This document shows, piece after piece, positions 25,720-33,689 of a DNA stretch of 64,000 bases. The stretch covers positions 1 to 64,000 of the forward strand of contig JAMPIE010000012.1 in assembly GCA_023663135.1 (NCBI GenBank), given 5' to 3'. The notes under the pieces were generated by a model that had not been told where the DNA came from, did not search any database, and was given only the letters and a program-made list of their open reading frames with translations. The translations under genes were made by a program, and so were the position numbers. Source of the DNA: Alloprevotella sp. Lineage in GTDB: Bacteria > Bacteroidota > Bacteroidia > Bacteroidales > Muribaculaceae. Position 1 is the stretch's first letter; each line of letters begins with the position of its first letter.

Positions 25720-26361
25720 TTATTTTAATGTGACGAGGGTCAGGCCGTCGCGAAGCGGGATGATGACACAGGTTTTTACCCTCGGATGTGTCGCTATCCA
25801 GGTGTTAAAGCTCCTTATCGCCTCGGTCTGGGTGTCGTGAGCTTCGGGGTCGGTCACCTTCCCTCCCCATAGGGTGTTGTCACATACTAAGGTGGCTCCT
25901 GTGGACATGTGGGGCATCAGTTGCTCCACATACTGCCTGTATTCTCTCTTGTTGGCATCGATATAAGCCATGTCCCAGGGTCCGGCCTGGCGGCTCAACG
26001 GCTCAATCATCTCTAAAGCATCGCCTATGTGGAGGGTGATGTCGGCTCCGCGGGAGGAGGCCTCAAGGCGTCGTCTGAGCTCCTCCTCCATCTCGTCGTC
26101 GGCCTCGATGGTGTGGAGTCTCGCTCCGGCGGGCATCCCCTCGGCTATGGAGAGGGTGGAATAGCCGGTGAAGGCTCCGAGCTCTATGATGCGCTTCGGG
26201 GCAGCCATCTCGGTCAGGAGTTTGAGCAGCCGCCCCTGGAGATGCCCCGAACACATGCGGGGGTAGAGGTGATGGAGGTTGGTGTGCCGCCATATCTCAT
26301 AGAGAGCTTTGGGTTCAGGCGATATGTTTTGCAGGATATACTCCTCAAGAGCGTCGGTCAT
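25720..26361 (-). CDS. Class I SAM-dependent O-methyltransferase
   Basis: 213 residues of the O-methyltransferase family 3 (COG4122) type: GRLLKLLTEMAAPKRIIELG, FTGYSTLSIAEGMP, HTIEADDE, WDMAYIDANKREY and LVCDNTLWGGKV. The metal-binding Asp/Asn set (D in YIDANK and D-N in CDNTLW) is present, so it is likely a divalent-metal-dependent catechol-type or small-molecule O-methyltransferase. The start ATG overlaps the pyruvate kinase stop by four bases. The aroQ-pyk-methyltransferase order is conserved in Bacteroidales. Confidence 0.88.
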   Translation of the reverse strand: MTDALEEYILQNISPEPKALYEIWRHTNLHHLYPRMCSGHLQGRLLKLLTEMAAPKRIIELGAFTGYSTLSIAEGMPAGARLHTIEADDEMEEELRRRLEASSRGADITLHIGDALEMIEPLSRQAGPWDMAYIDANKREYRQYVEQLMPHMSTGATLVCDNTLWGGKVTDPEAHDTQTEAIRSFNTWIATHPRVKTCVIIPLRDGLTLVTLK

Positions 26362-27374
26362 TGGCAGTGAGTAGGGTTAAGAGCGGCTTCAGCGATGCGG
26401 TGGGTCCAGTCCACACATTCAATCGGATATTTACCCTTGGCGGTTTCACCCGTGAGCAGAAGAGCGTAGACACCGCTGCGGGCGGCAAAGGTGATGTCCA
26501 TCACCTCGGCGCGCGTTGGGCTTGGGGAGTCCATCATGGAGTGGAGCAGCTGGGTTGCTATAATCAGGGGCTTGCCTTGACGCCTGCAAAGCTCTATGCA
26601 GCCCATTTCCAAGACACCTACGCGCTCAAGACCCATGGTGGCTCCCAGGTCGCCGCGAGCGCATAGGAGGCCGTCGCTTGCTTCAAGGATCGAGGCCATG
26701 TTCATCACCCCCTCAGGACACTCTATCTTGGCAAAGACTTTCGGTCCCGAGGAGCCGCAACACTCTTTGACGGCCTCCACGTCGGCTGCCGTCCTGACAA
26801 AGGAGTGGGCTATTATGTCCACTCCCCCCTCGATTGAGGCCTCGATGGCGGCGCGGTCGCGCTCCGTCAGGCTCGGCAGGGCGTTGAGCTCTATGCCGCG
26901 GAAGTTGACAGTCTTGCGCGACCCTAAGCGTCCCCCTTTCGTCACGCGACACTCCACAGCCTCTGTGGTGACGCGCTCCACTCTGAGCATTATCTCGCCA
27001 TCATCCACGGCGGCAATCATCCCCTCCTTCACCAGCGAGCAGATGCCCGAGGCGGTGATGCATATGTGGCGCAGAGAGGTGGGCTCTGCCCCACCGTCGG
27101 TGATGGTGATGCGGGCACCTTCGAGCAAGGGGAGCTCGTCGGCATCGGAGGCGAGCGCGGTGGTTCTCACCTCAGCCCCTTTCGTGTCCACAAGAATTAT
27201 CTGCGTGGGGTCGACCGAGCGCACCATCTTTGTCATCTCTATAATTTCCTCCGGCGTGGCATGAGCCGAGTTGAGCCTCACCCCCCTCATGCCGGCCCGA
27301 ACCATGGCCTCCACCATTGTGGAGGTGGCGCGTCCCGAGGCCAGGGTAGCCATCACTATTGGTGTCGTCATCAT
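26358..27374 (-). CDS. pyk: Pyruvate kinase, short form lacking the C-terminal domain
   Basis: 338 residues compared with about 470-490 for usual pyruvate kinases. The A and B domains are complete: K+-site RLNSAH, DTKG, VDDGE, the catalytic KIE (FAKIECPEGV), ARGDLG, IATQLLHSMM, SPTRAEVMD and TGETAKGKYP. The protein ends where the C-terminal allosteric domain would begin, and the next gene overlaps the stop by four bases, so no remnant of that domain follows. It would convert PEP and ADP to pyruvate and ATP but lack the usual effector site. It overlaps aroQ by four bases upstream. A full-length paralogue elsewhere is possible. Confidence 0.85.
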   Translation of the reverse strand: MMTTPIVMATLASGRATSTMVEAMVRAGMRGVRLNSAHATPEEIIEMTKMVRSVDPTQIILVDTKGAEVRTTALASDADELPLLEGARITITDGGAEPTSLRHICITASGICSLVKEGMIAAVDDGEIMLRVERVTTEAVECRVTKGGRLGSRKTVNFRGIELNALPSLTERDRAAIEASIEGGVDIIAHSFVRTAADVEAVKECCGSSGPKVFAKIECPEGVMNMASILEASDGLLCARGDLGATMGLERVGVLEMGCIELCRRQGKPLIIATQLLHSMMDSPSPTRAEVMDITFAARSGVYALLLTGETAKGKYPIECVDWTHRIAEAALNPTHCQ

Positions 27375-27808
27375 GGGAGCTGGAGCAGGGCCTCAATGCC
27401 GAGGCGATAAGAGTCGAGGCCAAAGCCGGCTATCACGCCGAGGCAGGCCGGTGATATCATCGAGTGGCGGCGTATCTCCTCGCGGCGGTGGACATTGGAT
27501 ATATGCACCTCTACCACCGGCCGCTCAATGGCCGAGATGGCATCGGCCAAGGCCAGCGACGAGTGGGTATAGGCTCCGGCGTTGAGCACTATGCCTGTAA
27601 GCAGAGGATCAAAACCCACTCGGTGGAGCTCGTCAATCAAGGCACCCTCTGAGTTGCTCTGGAAATAGGCAATCTCAGCCCTGTCGCGGAAGGCCAACCT
27701 CAGGGCGGCCAGGCAATCTTCCATGCCTGTCGATCCATATATGCCGGGCTCACGCCTCCCCAAGAGGTTGAGGTTGGGCCCATTGACTATCAATATTTTC
27801 TTCATCAA
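27371..27808 (-). CDS. aroQ: Type II 3-dehydroquinate dehydratase
   Basis: 145 residues, the usual length. KILIVNGPNLNLLGRREPGIYG carries the active-site Arg and Tyr, NAGAYTHSSLAL the substrate loop, and VEVHISNVHRREEIRRHS the catalytic His. It catalyses the third step of the shikimate pathway. It is coupled to pyk by an ATGA overlap and starts 19 bases after the MscS gene, so clostripain, MscS, aroQ, pyk and the methyltransferase could form one transcript. Confidence 0.95.
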   Translation of the reverse strand: MMKKILIVNGPNLNLLGRREPGIYGSTGMEDCLAALRLAFRDRAEIAYFQSNSEGALIDELHRVGFDPLLTGIVLNAGAYTHSSLALADAISAIERPVVEVHISNVHRREEIRRHSMISPACLGVIAGFGLDSYRLGIEALLQLP

Positions 27809-27827
27809 ATGGTGTTTTTATAAATGT

Positions 27828-28796
27828 TTAGTCGTGGCTGAGGTGGATGTCGAGCTGAGGGAAGGGGAAGTGGAAGCCGGCGAGGGGAAGCTCGCGGTAG
27901 AGCCGCTCGTTGATTTCGTAGAAGAGGGCCCAGTAGTTGGGTGTGGCAGTCCACGCCCTGACCGATAGCTTGATGGCTGAGTCGGCCATCTCAGAGAGCA
28001 CCACGGTGGGCGAGAGGTCGGGGCTGTCATCGTGTGACAGCAGCGACTTGTTGGGTGCCGCCGGGTCGTAGGTCGAGTGGTGCCCTTTGATTACGCGTTC
28101 GTCGCCGTGGAGCATTTCGAGGATAAAAGTGCGTGCTTTCTCTACATCATCGCCATATGCCAGTGACACGTCCCAGCTCACTCGGCGTGTGGCGGCACGG
28201 TTCCAGTTGTTGATGGTTCCGGTCGATAAGCCGCCGTTGGGTATGATAATACTTTTGTTGTCGTAGGTGTTGATGATGGTGTGGAAAATCTGTATTTCTT
28301 TCACTGTCCCGGCATACCCCTGCGCTTCAATATAATCGCCTATGCGATAGGGCTTCAGCAGGAGTATCAACACTCCCCCTGCAAAGTTCTGGAGAGTCCC
28401 GCTCAGAGCCATGCCTATGGCTACGCCGGCAGAGGCAAAGAGAGCTAAGAATGAGCTGGTGTTGATGCCGAGAATCCCTACTACCGTGATGATTAAGATG
28501 AAGTAGAGTACTATCTTCACCATCGACAAGATAAATGTCGAGAGTGATAGATCCACTTCGCGGCGCACCATCACCCTCGCCACCAGCCTATGGATACGCT
28601 TGATGATAAACCGACCTATATAAAAGACAAGGATGGCCACGGCGATATGGATTGTCAGATCCACTATCCCCTCGGCCATCCGTTGGATGAAATCGCCTAA
28701 ACTCAGCCCTTTCAACTCCTCAAGCCCGCTTTGTATTGCTTCGGGCGAGGGGGGGGTCAGGGTCGGCGCTGTGACTGGGTCGGTTGTCTGGGTCAT
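27828..28796 (-). CDS. Small-conductance mechanosensitive channel (MscS family)
   Basis: About 322 residues from the ATG ending at 28796, which overlaps the upstream stop by four bases. Three N-terminal membrane segments include the pore helix with the Ala/Gly pattern FASAGVAIGMALSGTLQNFAGGVLILL, followed by KPYRIGDYIE and GTVKEIQIFHTIINTYDNKSIIIPNG, the standard MscS beta domain. A C-terminal alpha/beta domain follows. It releases solutes on hypo-osmotic shock. Confidence 0.92.
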   Translation of the reverse strand: MTQTTDPVTAPTLTPPSPEAIQSGLEELKGLSLGDFIQRMAEGIVDLTIHIAVAILVFYIGRFIIKRIHRLVARVMVRREVDLSLSTFILSMVKIVLYFILIITVVGILGINTSSFLALFASAGVAIGMALSGTLQNFAGGVLILLLKPYRIGDYIEAQGYAGTVKEIQIFHTIINTYDNKSIIIPNGGLSTGTINNWNRAATRRVSWDVSLAYGDDVEKARTFILEMLHGDERVIKGHHSTYDPAAPNKSLLSHDDSPDLSPTVVLSEMADSAIKLSVRAWTATPNYWALFYEINERLYRELPLAGFHFPFPQLDIHLSHD

Positions 28797-30004
28797 TGTT
28801 GCGGGTTGAGTGTCGGATTGAGGCTCACCACGTCTACCCACCATGCTTGGTTGCGGTAGCCATATCGGTCGGCATCAGTCGGCTTTGCAAGCATGGCACA
28901 TGCCAATCCGCCAAAGTTGGTCAGGTCATAACGTCCATAGCTCTCGGTGGCCGCCTTATAGAGGATGGCCTTGTCGTAGGCACGCTGCCAGTCGGCCAAG
29001 AGCTCAGGTTCCTCGGCGCAGAGATGGCTGATATAGTGGGTCATGTCTACTATGGCGTTGGTATACGTCCGGTAAAAGCTGATTGGGCTGTATGACGATG
29101 CCGGGGTGGCACCCGTGGCCATGATGGCGCGAGTAGCCTCGGCCAGCGGCTCAAGGGCCTCTGTGTCTATCACCACCATCGAGCAGGCATGGGCCATATC
29201 TTCGGCGGTCGAGTAGTAGGTAAAGGTGTTGCGGGCAGCCTCTGTCATGTCGGGCTTCTCCTTGAAGAAGACGGGGACGTTGAGGTCATAGCGCATCCCA
29301 TACACCTGCAGCTCAGTTGGCGAGGCCACGATGACGGGGGTGACATGCCGCAGCTCATAGGCCACCTCTATCGAGCCCATCAGGCAGCAGTCAAAGTAGA
29401 TGAAGTCAAACCGTCGCCCCTCAAGAGCCTTGGCCAGTGACGTAACCTTCATCTCATAACCATAGTCGTCGCCAAATGATAGCGGGGCTATGAGGTCATC
29501 ATATCTTGAGGAGGATGCCGACCGAGAGTCGTCGGTCTCCACCCATCCTGTCCCATGACTCCAAAGTACGAGGCCATACGAATCGGCCGGAGCAAGGGCC
29601 TCCACATCGGTCAACACCTCGCGCATCCGTTCGGGTGTCAGAGTAAGACCGTCGCGATAGCCTCCCTCATAATACTTGAGCCTCGTTGAGCCCTCGGCGG
29701 TTATCTCGTGCAGCTCCGGGTCGTTTTGTCGGCGTGCATGATAGACTATCAGGTGAGAGCCCTCGGGGATTGCTCCGTCAAAGGCTGCTTTCTTCATCTC
29801 CTCGATGTCCATGCGGTCATAGCCCGAGGAGCCGAGATTGTTGTTGGCAGCCATGTAAACCACCACCGTGCGCGTCGGCGTCGGTGTGGGCTCGGGGCTT
29901 GGGTCAGGCTCGTCGCTCGAACAAGCGGCTGCTATCGGCGCGATGACAAGCATCATCAGCGCCTTAATGATATTTGTTATAGAGAGATGTTTATTTATGT
30001 TCAT
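28793..30004 (-). CDS. Clostripain-family (C11) cysteine peptidase lipoprotein
   Basis: About 403 residues from the ATG ending at 30004. The lipobox (IAPIAAAC) is followed by a Pro/Thr-rich linker. The peptidase domain opens TVVVYMAANNNLG; the catalytic His is in LWSHGTGW and the Cys in YFDCCLMGSIEVAYEL. C11 peptidases cleave after Arg/Lys and are often self-processed; fragipain of Bacteroides fragilis is a known relative. It should act at the cell envelope. Its start codon lies five bases behind a TAACTTTG promoter element. Confidence 0.9.
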   Translation of the reverse strand: MNINKHLSITNIIKALMMLVIAPIAAACSSDEPDPSPEPTPTPTRTVVVYMAANNNLGSSGYDRMDIEEMKKAAFDGAIPEGSHLIVYHARRQNDPELHEITAEGSTRLKYYEGGYRDGLTLTPERMREVLTDVEALAPADSYGLVLWSHGTGWVETDDSRSASSSRYDDLIAPLSFGDDYGYEMKVTSLAKALEGRRFDFIYFDCCLMGSIEVAYELRHVTPVIVASPTELQVYGMRYDLNVPVFFKEKPDMTEAARNTFTYYSTAEDMAHACSMVVIDTEALEPLAEATRAIMATGATPASSYSPISFYRTYTNAIVDMTHYISHLCAEEPELLADWQRAYDKAILYKAATESYGRYDLTNFGGLACAMLAKPTDADRYGYRNQAWWVDVVSLNPTLNPQQ

Positions 30005-30009
30005 ATCTG

Positions 30010-30017
30010 CAAAGTTA
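30010..30017 (-). promoter_or_regulatory. -7 element TAACTTTG abutting the clostripain start
   Basis: A TAnnTTTG match on the minus strand, five bases before the ATG at 30004. No clear -33 box. Confidence 0.5.
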
Positions 30018-30078
30018 CTACAATTATAAAGATTATCGACACTCCTTTTTGCTAATAAATCAAAAAAATGATGTTTAT

Positions 30079-30110
30079 ATCTTGGTGTCCCAAGATTTTG
30101 ACTACCTTTG
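30079..30110 (+). promoter_or_regulatory. Promoter and possible operator upstream of the ROK kinase
   Basis: TACCTTTG at 30103-30110 is a -7 element. Just upstream, ATCTTGG (30079-30085) and CCAAGAT (30090-30096) form a perfect seven-base inverted repeat with a four-base spacer, lying between the -33 and -7 positions. It could be a repressor site. The -33 box itself is weak. Confidence 0.45.
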
Positions 30111-30182
30111 CCGTTGATGCTCCCTATTGGGCACATTCCCATAACTGAATTAATTCCCTCTGACTAATACCCTTTACTCACC

Positions 30183-31157
30183 ATGGTCAATACCAAGCCT
30201 TACGTCATAGGCATCGACATGGGCGGCACCAACACTGTCTTTGGCATTGTTGACGCTCGTGGCGTAGTCCTCACTTCCGACAGCATCAAGACTCGCAAAC
30301 ATTCTGACATCAACGACTATATCGAGGAGCTTTATCAAGGCATCTCTCGCCTGATGACTGCCATCGACGCCAAGGACAAGGTATATGGCATTGGTGTCGG
30401 TGCTCCTAACGCCAATTTCTACACCGGCATGATCGAAGATGGCGTCAACCTCCCTTGGCCCACCCCCATACCTCTCGCTCAGCTCCTGACCGATAAGTTT
30501 GGTATCCCCGTAGCCATCACCAACGACGCCAACGCTGCCGCCATCGGCGAGATGACATATGGCGCTGCCCGTGGCCTCAAAGATTTCATCATGATCACCC
30601 TCGGCACGGGCGTAGGCTCCGGCATCGTCATCAACGGTCAGCTCGTCTATGGCCACGACGGTTTTGCCGGCGAGCTCGGCCACGTGATCGTCAAGCGCAA
30701 TAATGGCCGCCTATGCGGATGTGGCCGTGCAGGATGTCTCGAGACCTACTGCTCTGCCACCGGTGTGGCCCGCACCGCCCGCGAGTTCCTCGAGATACGC
30801 GACGGCGAGGAAAGCCTCCTCCGCAACATACCCATCGACGAAATCACCTCCAAAGATGTCTACGACGCCGCTATGGCCGGCGACAAGCTTGCCAAGGATG
30901 TATTTGAATACACCGGCAACATCTTAGGTGAAGCCCTGGCCGACTTCACCACTTTCTCCGCCCCCGAGGCCTTCATCATCTTCGGCGGCCTTGCTAAGGC
31001 CGGCGAGCTCCTCTTCAAGCCCATGCGTGAATCCATGGAGCGCAATATGCTCTCCATCTGGCGAGGCAAGGTCAAGATCCTCCCCAGCGAACTCAAAGAG
31101 GCCGATGCCGCCGTCCTCGGCGCCTCTGCCCTCGGTTGGGAAGCCAAAGAGCGCTAA
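30183..31157 (+). CDS. ROK-family sugar kinase
   Basis: 324 residues. The ATP site GIDMGGTNTVFGIVD is at the N-terminus; ITNDANAAAIGE and LGTGVGSGIV follow; GELGHVIVK holds the catalytic neighbourhood; CGCGRAGCLETYCS is the ROK zinc motif. No DNA-binding domain is fused, so it is a kinase, not a repressor. Bacteroides RokA phosphorylates glucose and N-acetyl-hexosamines; glucose, GlcNAc or ManNAc are the likely substrates, which would fit the nan genes 5 kb away. The leader is about 70 bases long. A Fur-family gene follows. Confidence 0.92.
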   Translation: MVNTKPYVIGIDMGGTNTVFGIVDARGVVLTSDSIKTRKHSDINDYIEELYQGISRLMTAIDAKDKVYGIGVGAPNANFYTGMIEDGVNLPWPTPIPLAQLLTDKFGIPVAITNDANAAAIGEMTYGAARGLKDFIMITLGTGVGSGIVINGQLVYGHDGFAGELGHVIVKRNNGRLCGCGRAGCLETYCSATGVARTAREFLEIRDGEESLLRNIPIDEITSKDVYDAAMAGDKLAKDVFEYTGNILGEALADFTTFSAPEAFIIFGGLAKAGELLFKPMRESMERNMLSIWRGKVKILPSELKEADAAVLGASALGWEAKER

Positions 31158-31240
31158 TCCCCCCATCTTCACCCCGACAACACGATCCATCCCGACCCCC
31201 GGCCGTGACCTCTGCCGGGGGTCAATATAATATCTATCAT

Positions 31241-31687
31241 ATGACAGCGACAGACAGTCTCGATCTCCGGCTTTCGGCCCACGGCATCCGTCCAACCCCA
31301 AACCGACGCCTCGTCCTCGCAGCCCTCGACGGGGCAACTTGCCCCATAGCCCTGGCCGACCTCGAGACCATCCTCGACACCGTCGACCGCTCTGCCATCT
31401 TCCGCTCCCTCAATCTATTCCGCTCCATAGGCTTGGTCCATGTCATCGACGACGGCTCAGGCTCTACCAAATATGAACTCTGCCGAGAAGAGAGCCACAC
31501 CCTCGCTCCGGCCCACCTCCACGCCCACTTCCATTGCAGCCGTTGCGGCGCAACTGTCTGCCTCCCCGATATCCCCGTTCCCGCCGTTGCCCTCCCTCCC
31601 GGCTACATCGCCTCCGATGCCAACTTTGTCGTCACCGGCCTCTGCCCTTCCTGCTCCCCCACCGGTGCCTTTCCCATCTCCCGGTAA
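31241..31687 (+). CDS. Fur-family metalloregulator
   Basis: About 148 residues from ATG 31241; the open frame extends upstream into the ROK gene, but that part is unrelated. An N-terminal winged helix (RPTPNRRLVLAAL ... VDRSAIFRSLNLFRSIGLVH) precedes the dimerisation part with the regulatory site HAHFHCSRCG and two CxxC pairs (HCSRCG and LCPSCS) for structural zinc. The metal (Fe, Zn or peroxide-sensing) cannot be told. It is 83 bases from the ROK stop and may share its transcript. Confidence 0.85.
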   Translation: MTATDSLDLRLSAHGIRPTPNRRLVLAALDGATCPIALADLETILDTVDRSAIFRSLNLFRSIGLVHVIDDGSGSTKYELCREESHTLAPAHLHAHFHCSRCGATVCLPDIPVPAVALPPGYIASDANFVVTGLCPSCSPTGAFPISR

Positions 31688-31710
31688 TTTTTAAAGTTCA
31701 TAAAACATAT

Positions 31711-31752
31711 AAATGGCGTGGGCCCGCAATCACTGCGGACCCACGCCCATTT
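31711..31752. terminator. Hairpin terminator between the Fur gene and the DASS transporter
   Basis: AAATGGCGTGGGCCCGCA and its near complement (TGCGG...CATTT) form a long stem with one bulge and one mismatch around ATCAC. It lies between convergent genes and probably serves both strands. Confidence 0.75.
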
Positions 31753-31789
31753 AATAGAAACATTTATTTAGATATAACGTTAATATGCG

Positions 31790-33304
31790 TCAGAAGATGC
31801 CATTGATGCCGCATAAGATCAGCACCAAATAGCCGAGGATGAGGCCTACGACACCCATGATGATACCTGTGGTGGCCATATCCTTCTGCTTGATAAAGCC
31901 GGTGGCATCGGCCAGAGCATTGGGAGGAGTGGAAATGGGGAGAATCATGGCGAGCGATGAGCAGATGGCCACGCCGATAAGGAGGGTGGTGACTCCGCCA
32001 AAGGATGCGAGATTGCTCTCCATCGACTGACCGGCGATGGCGAGGATAGGTACGAAGAGGGCTGCGGTGGCCGTATGACTGATAAAGTTGGCCATGAGGT
32101 AGCAAAGTAGACCTGAGCCTATGATAATGAGCAGGGGCGACCACTGGTCGAAGGGAATGGCCTCGATCATGTCGGCAGCGAGGCCGCTTTCACGCATGGC
32201 CACGCCAACAGCAAATGCGCCGGCAATCATCCAAAGGATGCTCCAGGAGATTTGCTCGAGGTCGCGCTTGGTGATCACGCCGGCCATGCAGAGCACACCC
32301 ACTGGGAGCATGGCCACCACATTGGCGTTGACGCCGGTGAAGGCATCGGAGAGCCAGAGGAGGACGGTCACGGCAAAGGTGATGTAGACAATGATATCTT
32401 TCATGCTCCCTTCGTGATGACTCTCAATCTCAAGATGTATAGTCTTTTGCTTGAAGGGGAAGAGCTTGCGGAGCACTATCCAGGCAAAGAAAATCATTAC
32501 GATGGTGAAGGGCACCATCACCATCATCCACTGGCCGAAGCCGATGCCAAGGTTCATGCCGGCGGGGTCGTTGAGAAATTTGAGGGCAATGGCGTTGGGA
32601 GGTGTGCCAATGGGGGTACCGATGCCGCCGATGTTGGCTCCGATGGGTATGGCCAGTGCGAGGCCTATCTTACCCTTACCGTCGGCCGGGAGAGCGCGGA
32701 GCACGGGGGTGAGGAATGTGAGCATCATGGCCGCAGTGGCAGTATTGGACACAAACATGGAGAAGAAGGCTGTGACCAGAAGAAAGCCCAGGAGCACATT
32801 TTCGCTCTTGGTGCCAAAGGGGGTGAGAAGCACCTTGGCCAGCTTCACGTCGAGGCCGCTCTTGGTGGCGGCGATGGCAATAATGAAACCGCCGATGAAG
32901 AGCATGATGGTTGGGTCGGCAAAGCAGTGGAGGATGGCGGTGTTACTTACAAGATTTTCCCACTTGCCCCCCATACCGTCGCTCTGAAAAAACCATAGAG
33001 CACTGTTGGAAGTGCAGAAGAGGAGGAGCACCACCACTACGAGAGATGTGGTCCAGGCCGACACCACCTCGAAGAGCCACATCAGGGCAGCGAAAGCAAA
33101 GATGGCGAGCACGCGCTGCTCAATGGGGTTGATGCCTGGCAATCCGTAGATGTCAGATGGGGCAATCCAGAGAAAGAGAGGCAAGAGAATGGCGATGGCC
33201 AGCTTGACAAACTTTATCCAGGCCGGATTTTTGTCATTTCTATGCTCCTTTTTCCAATGATGGTAGGCTTCTACAAGAGAATAGCCATGAAAGATAGTAA
33301 ACAT
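31790..33304 (-). CDS. DASS/SLC13-family divalent-anion:Na+ symporter
   Basis: 504 residues with about 11-13 hydrophobic segments. A first SNT motif (VSNTATAAMM) and a second one reading FISHTATAALF (His in place of Asn) are at the expected half-repeat positions, as are PIGANIGGIGTPIGTPPN and PISTPPNALA, the sodium/substrate loops of the dicarboxylate:Na+ symporter family. Likely substrates are succinate, fumarate, malate or citrate; import is usual, export is possible. The gene is preceded by a cobalamin riboswitch about 170 bases upstream with no gene between, so B12 should control its expression. Confidence 0.88.
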   Translation of the reverse strand: MFTIFHGYSLVEAYHHWKKEHRNDKNPAWIKFVKLAIAILLPLFLWIAPSDIYGLPGINPIEQRVLAIFAFAALMWLFEVVSAWTTSLVVVVLLLFCTSNSALWFFQSDGMGGKWENLVSNTAILHCFADPTIMLFIGGFIIAIAATKSGLDVKLAKVLLTPFGTKSENVLLGFLLVTAFFSMFVSNTATAAMMLTFLTPVLRALPADGKGKIGLALAIPIGANIGGIGTPIGTPPNAIALKFLNDPAGMNLGIGFGQWMMVMVPFTIVMIFFAWIVLRKLFPFKQKTIHLEIESHHEGSMKDIIVYITFAVTVLLWLSDAFTGVNANVVAMLPVGVLCMAGVITKRDLEQISWSILWMIAGAFAVGVAMRESGLAADMIEAIPFDQWSPLLIIIGSGLLCYLMANFISHTATAALFVPILAIAGQSMESNLASFGGVTTLLIGVAICSSLAMILPISTPPNALADATGFIKQKDMATTGIIMGVVGLILGYLVLILCGINGIF

Positions 33305-33473
33305 ATGGATAATGATGGTTAATATTCCTTATATATACACTATGGAGGAGAAAGGGAGCAACAAGACCGGGCCATTGCATCTCGCAACGGGGCAAGGGAG
33401 GCCTCGGACGGGACACCATTGCCACGGATTGCCCTCACTCTCCAATCCACGAGAGAGCTAAAAGAGGTAGATG
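33305..33473 (-). other. Leader between riboswitch and transporter
   Basis: No gene. It presumably holds the riboswitch expression platform. The last 40 bases before the ATG are AT-rich, as is common for Bacteroidota translation initiation regions. Confidence 0.5.
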
Positions 33474-33670
33474 TCTCTGGCCGGTATCCTGACTTAGACC
33501 TCCCCGGCAGAAGCCTTCCCGGGGGCCGAAGCTCCCAGTGGCCTTTGTTGTTTCATCCGCAGGGGGTGACAATGAAATGCCTGTCCTTACAGTAGCGGGT
33601 CTGTCCGGGAGTCTCACCCGGTTCCCGTTTAATGAGCCTCCCCCTGGGGGGAGGCCCAACCAAAGACGGG
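33474..33670 (-). promoter_or_regulatory. Cobalamin riboswitch
   Basis: Read on the minus strand, the core blocks occur in order: GGTT with a GCCTCCCC/GGGGGAGGC helix, TTAAACGGGAACCGGGTG, CCCGCTACTGTAAG, GCCACTGGG, CCCGGGAAGGC, and the B12 box AAGTCAGGATACCGGCC at about 33478-33495 (plus coordinates). These match the AdoCbl/cobalamin riboswitch consensus (Rfam RF00174) almost base for base. The next gene downstream on this strand is the DASS transporter. Riboswitches of this class usually repress when B12 is bound. The expression platform (33305-33474) has no clear terminator that I can see, so translational control is possible. Confidence 0.95.
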
Positions 33671-33689
33671 TGCAAAGGTAAGCATTTTT

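Noticed and set aside
32252-32998. His/Glu/Gly-rich frame of 248 codons opposite the DASS transporter
   Set aside because: The composition is what antisense of hydrophobic membrane codons gives; no start context and no domain.
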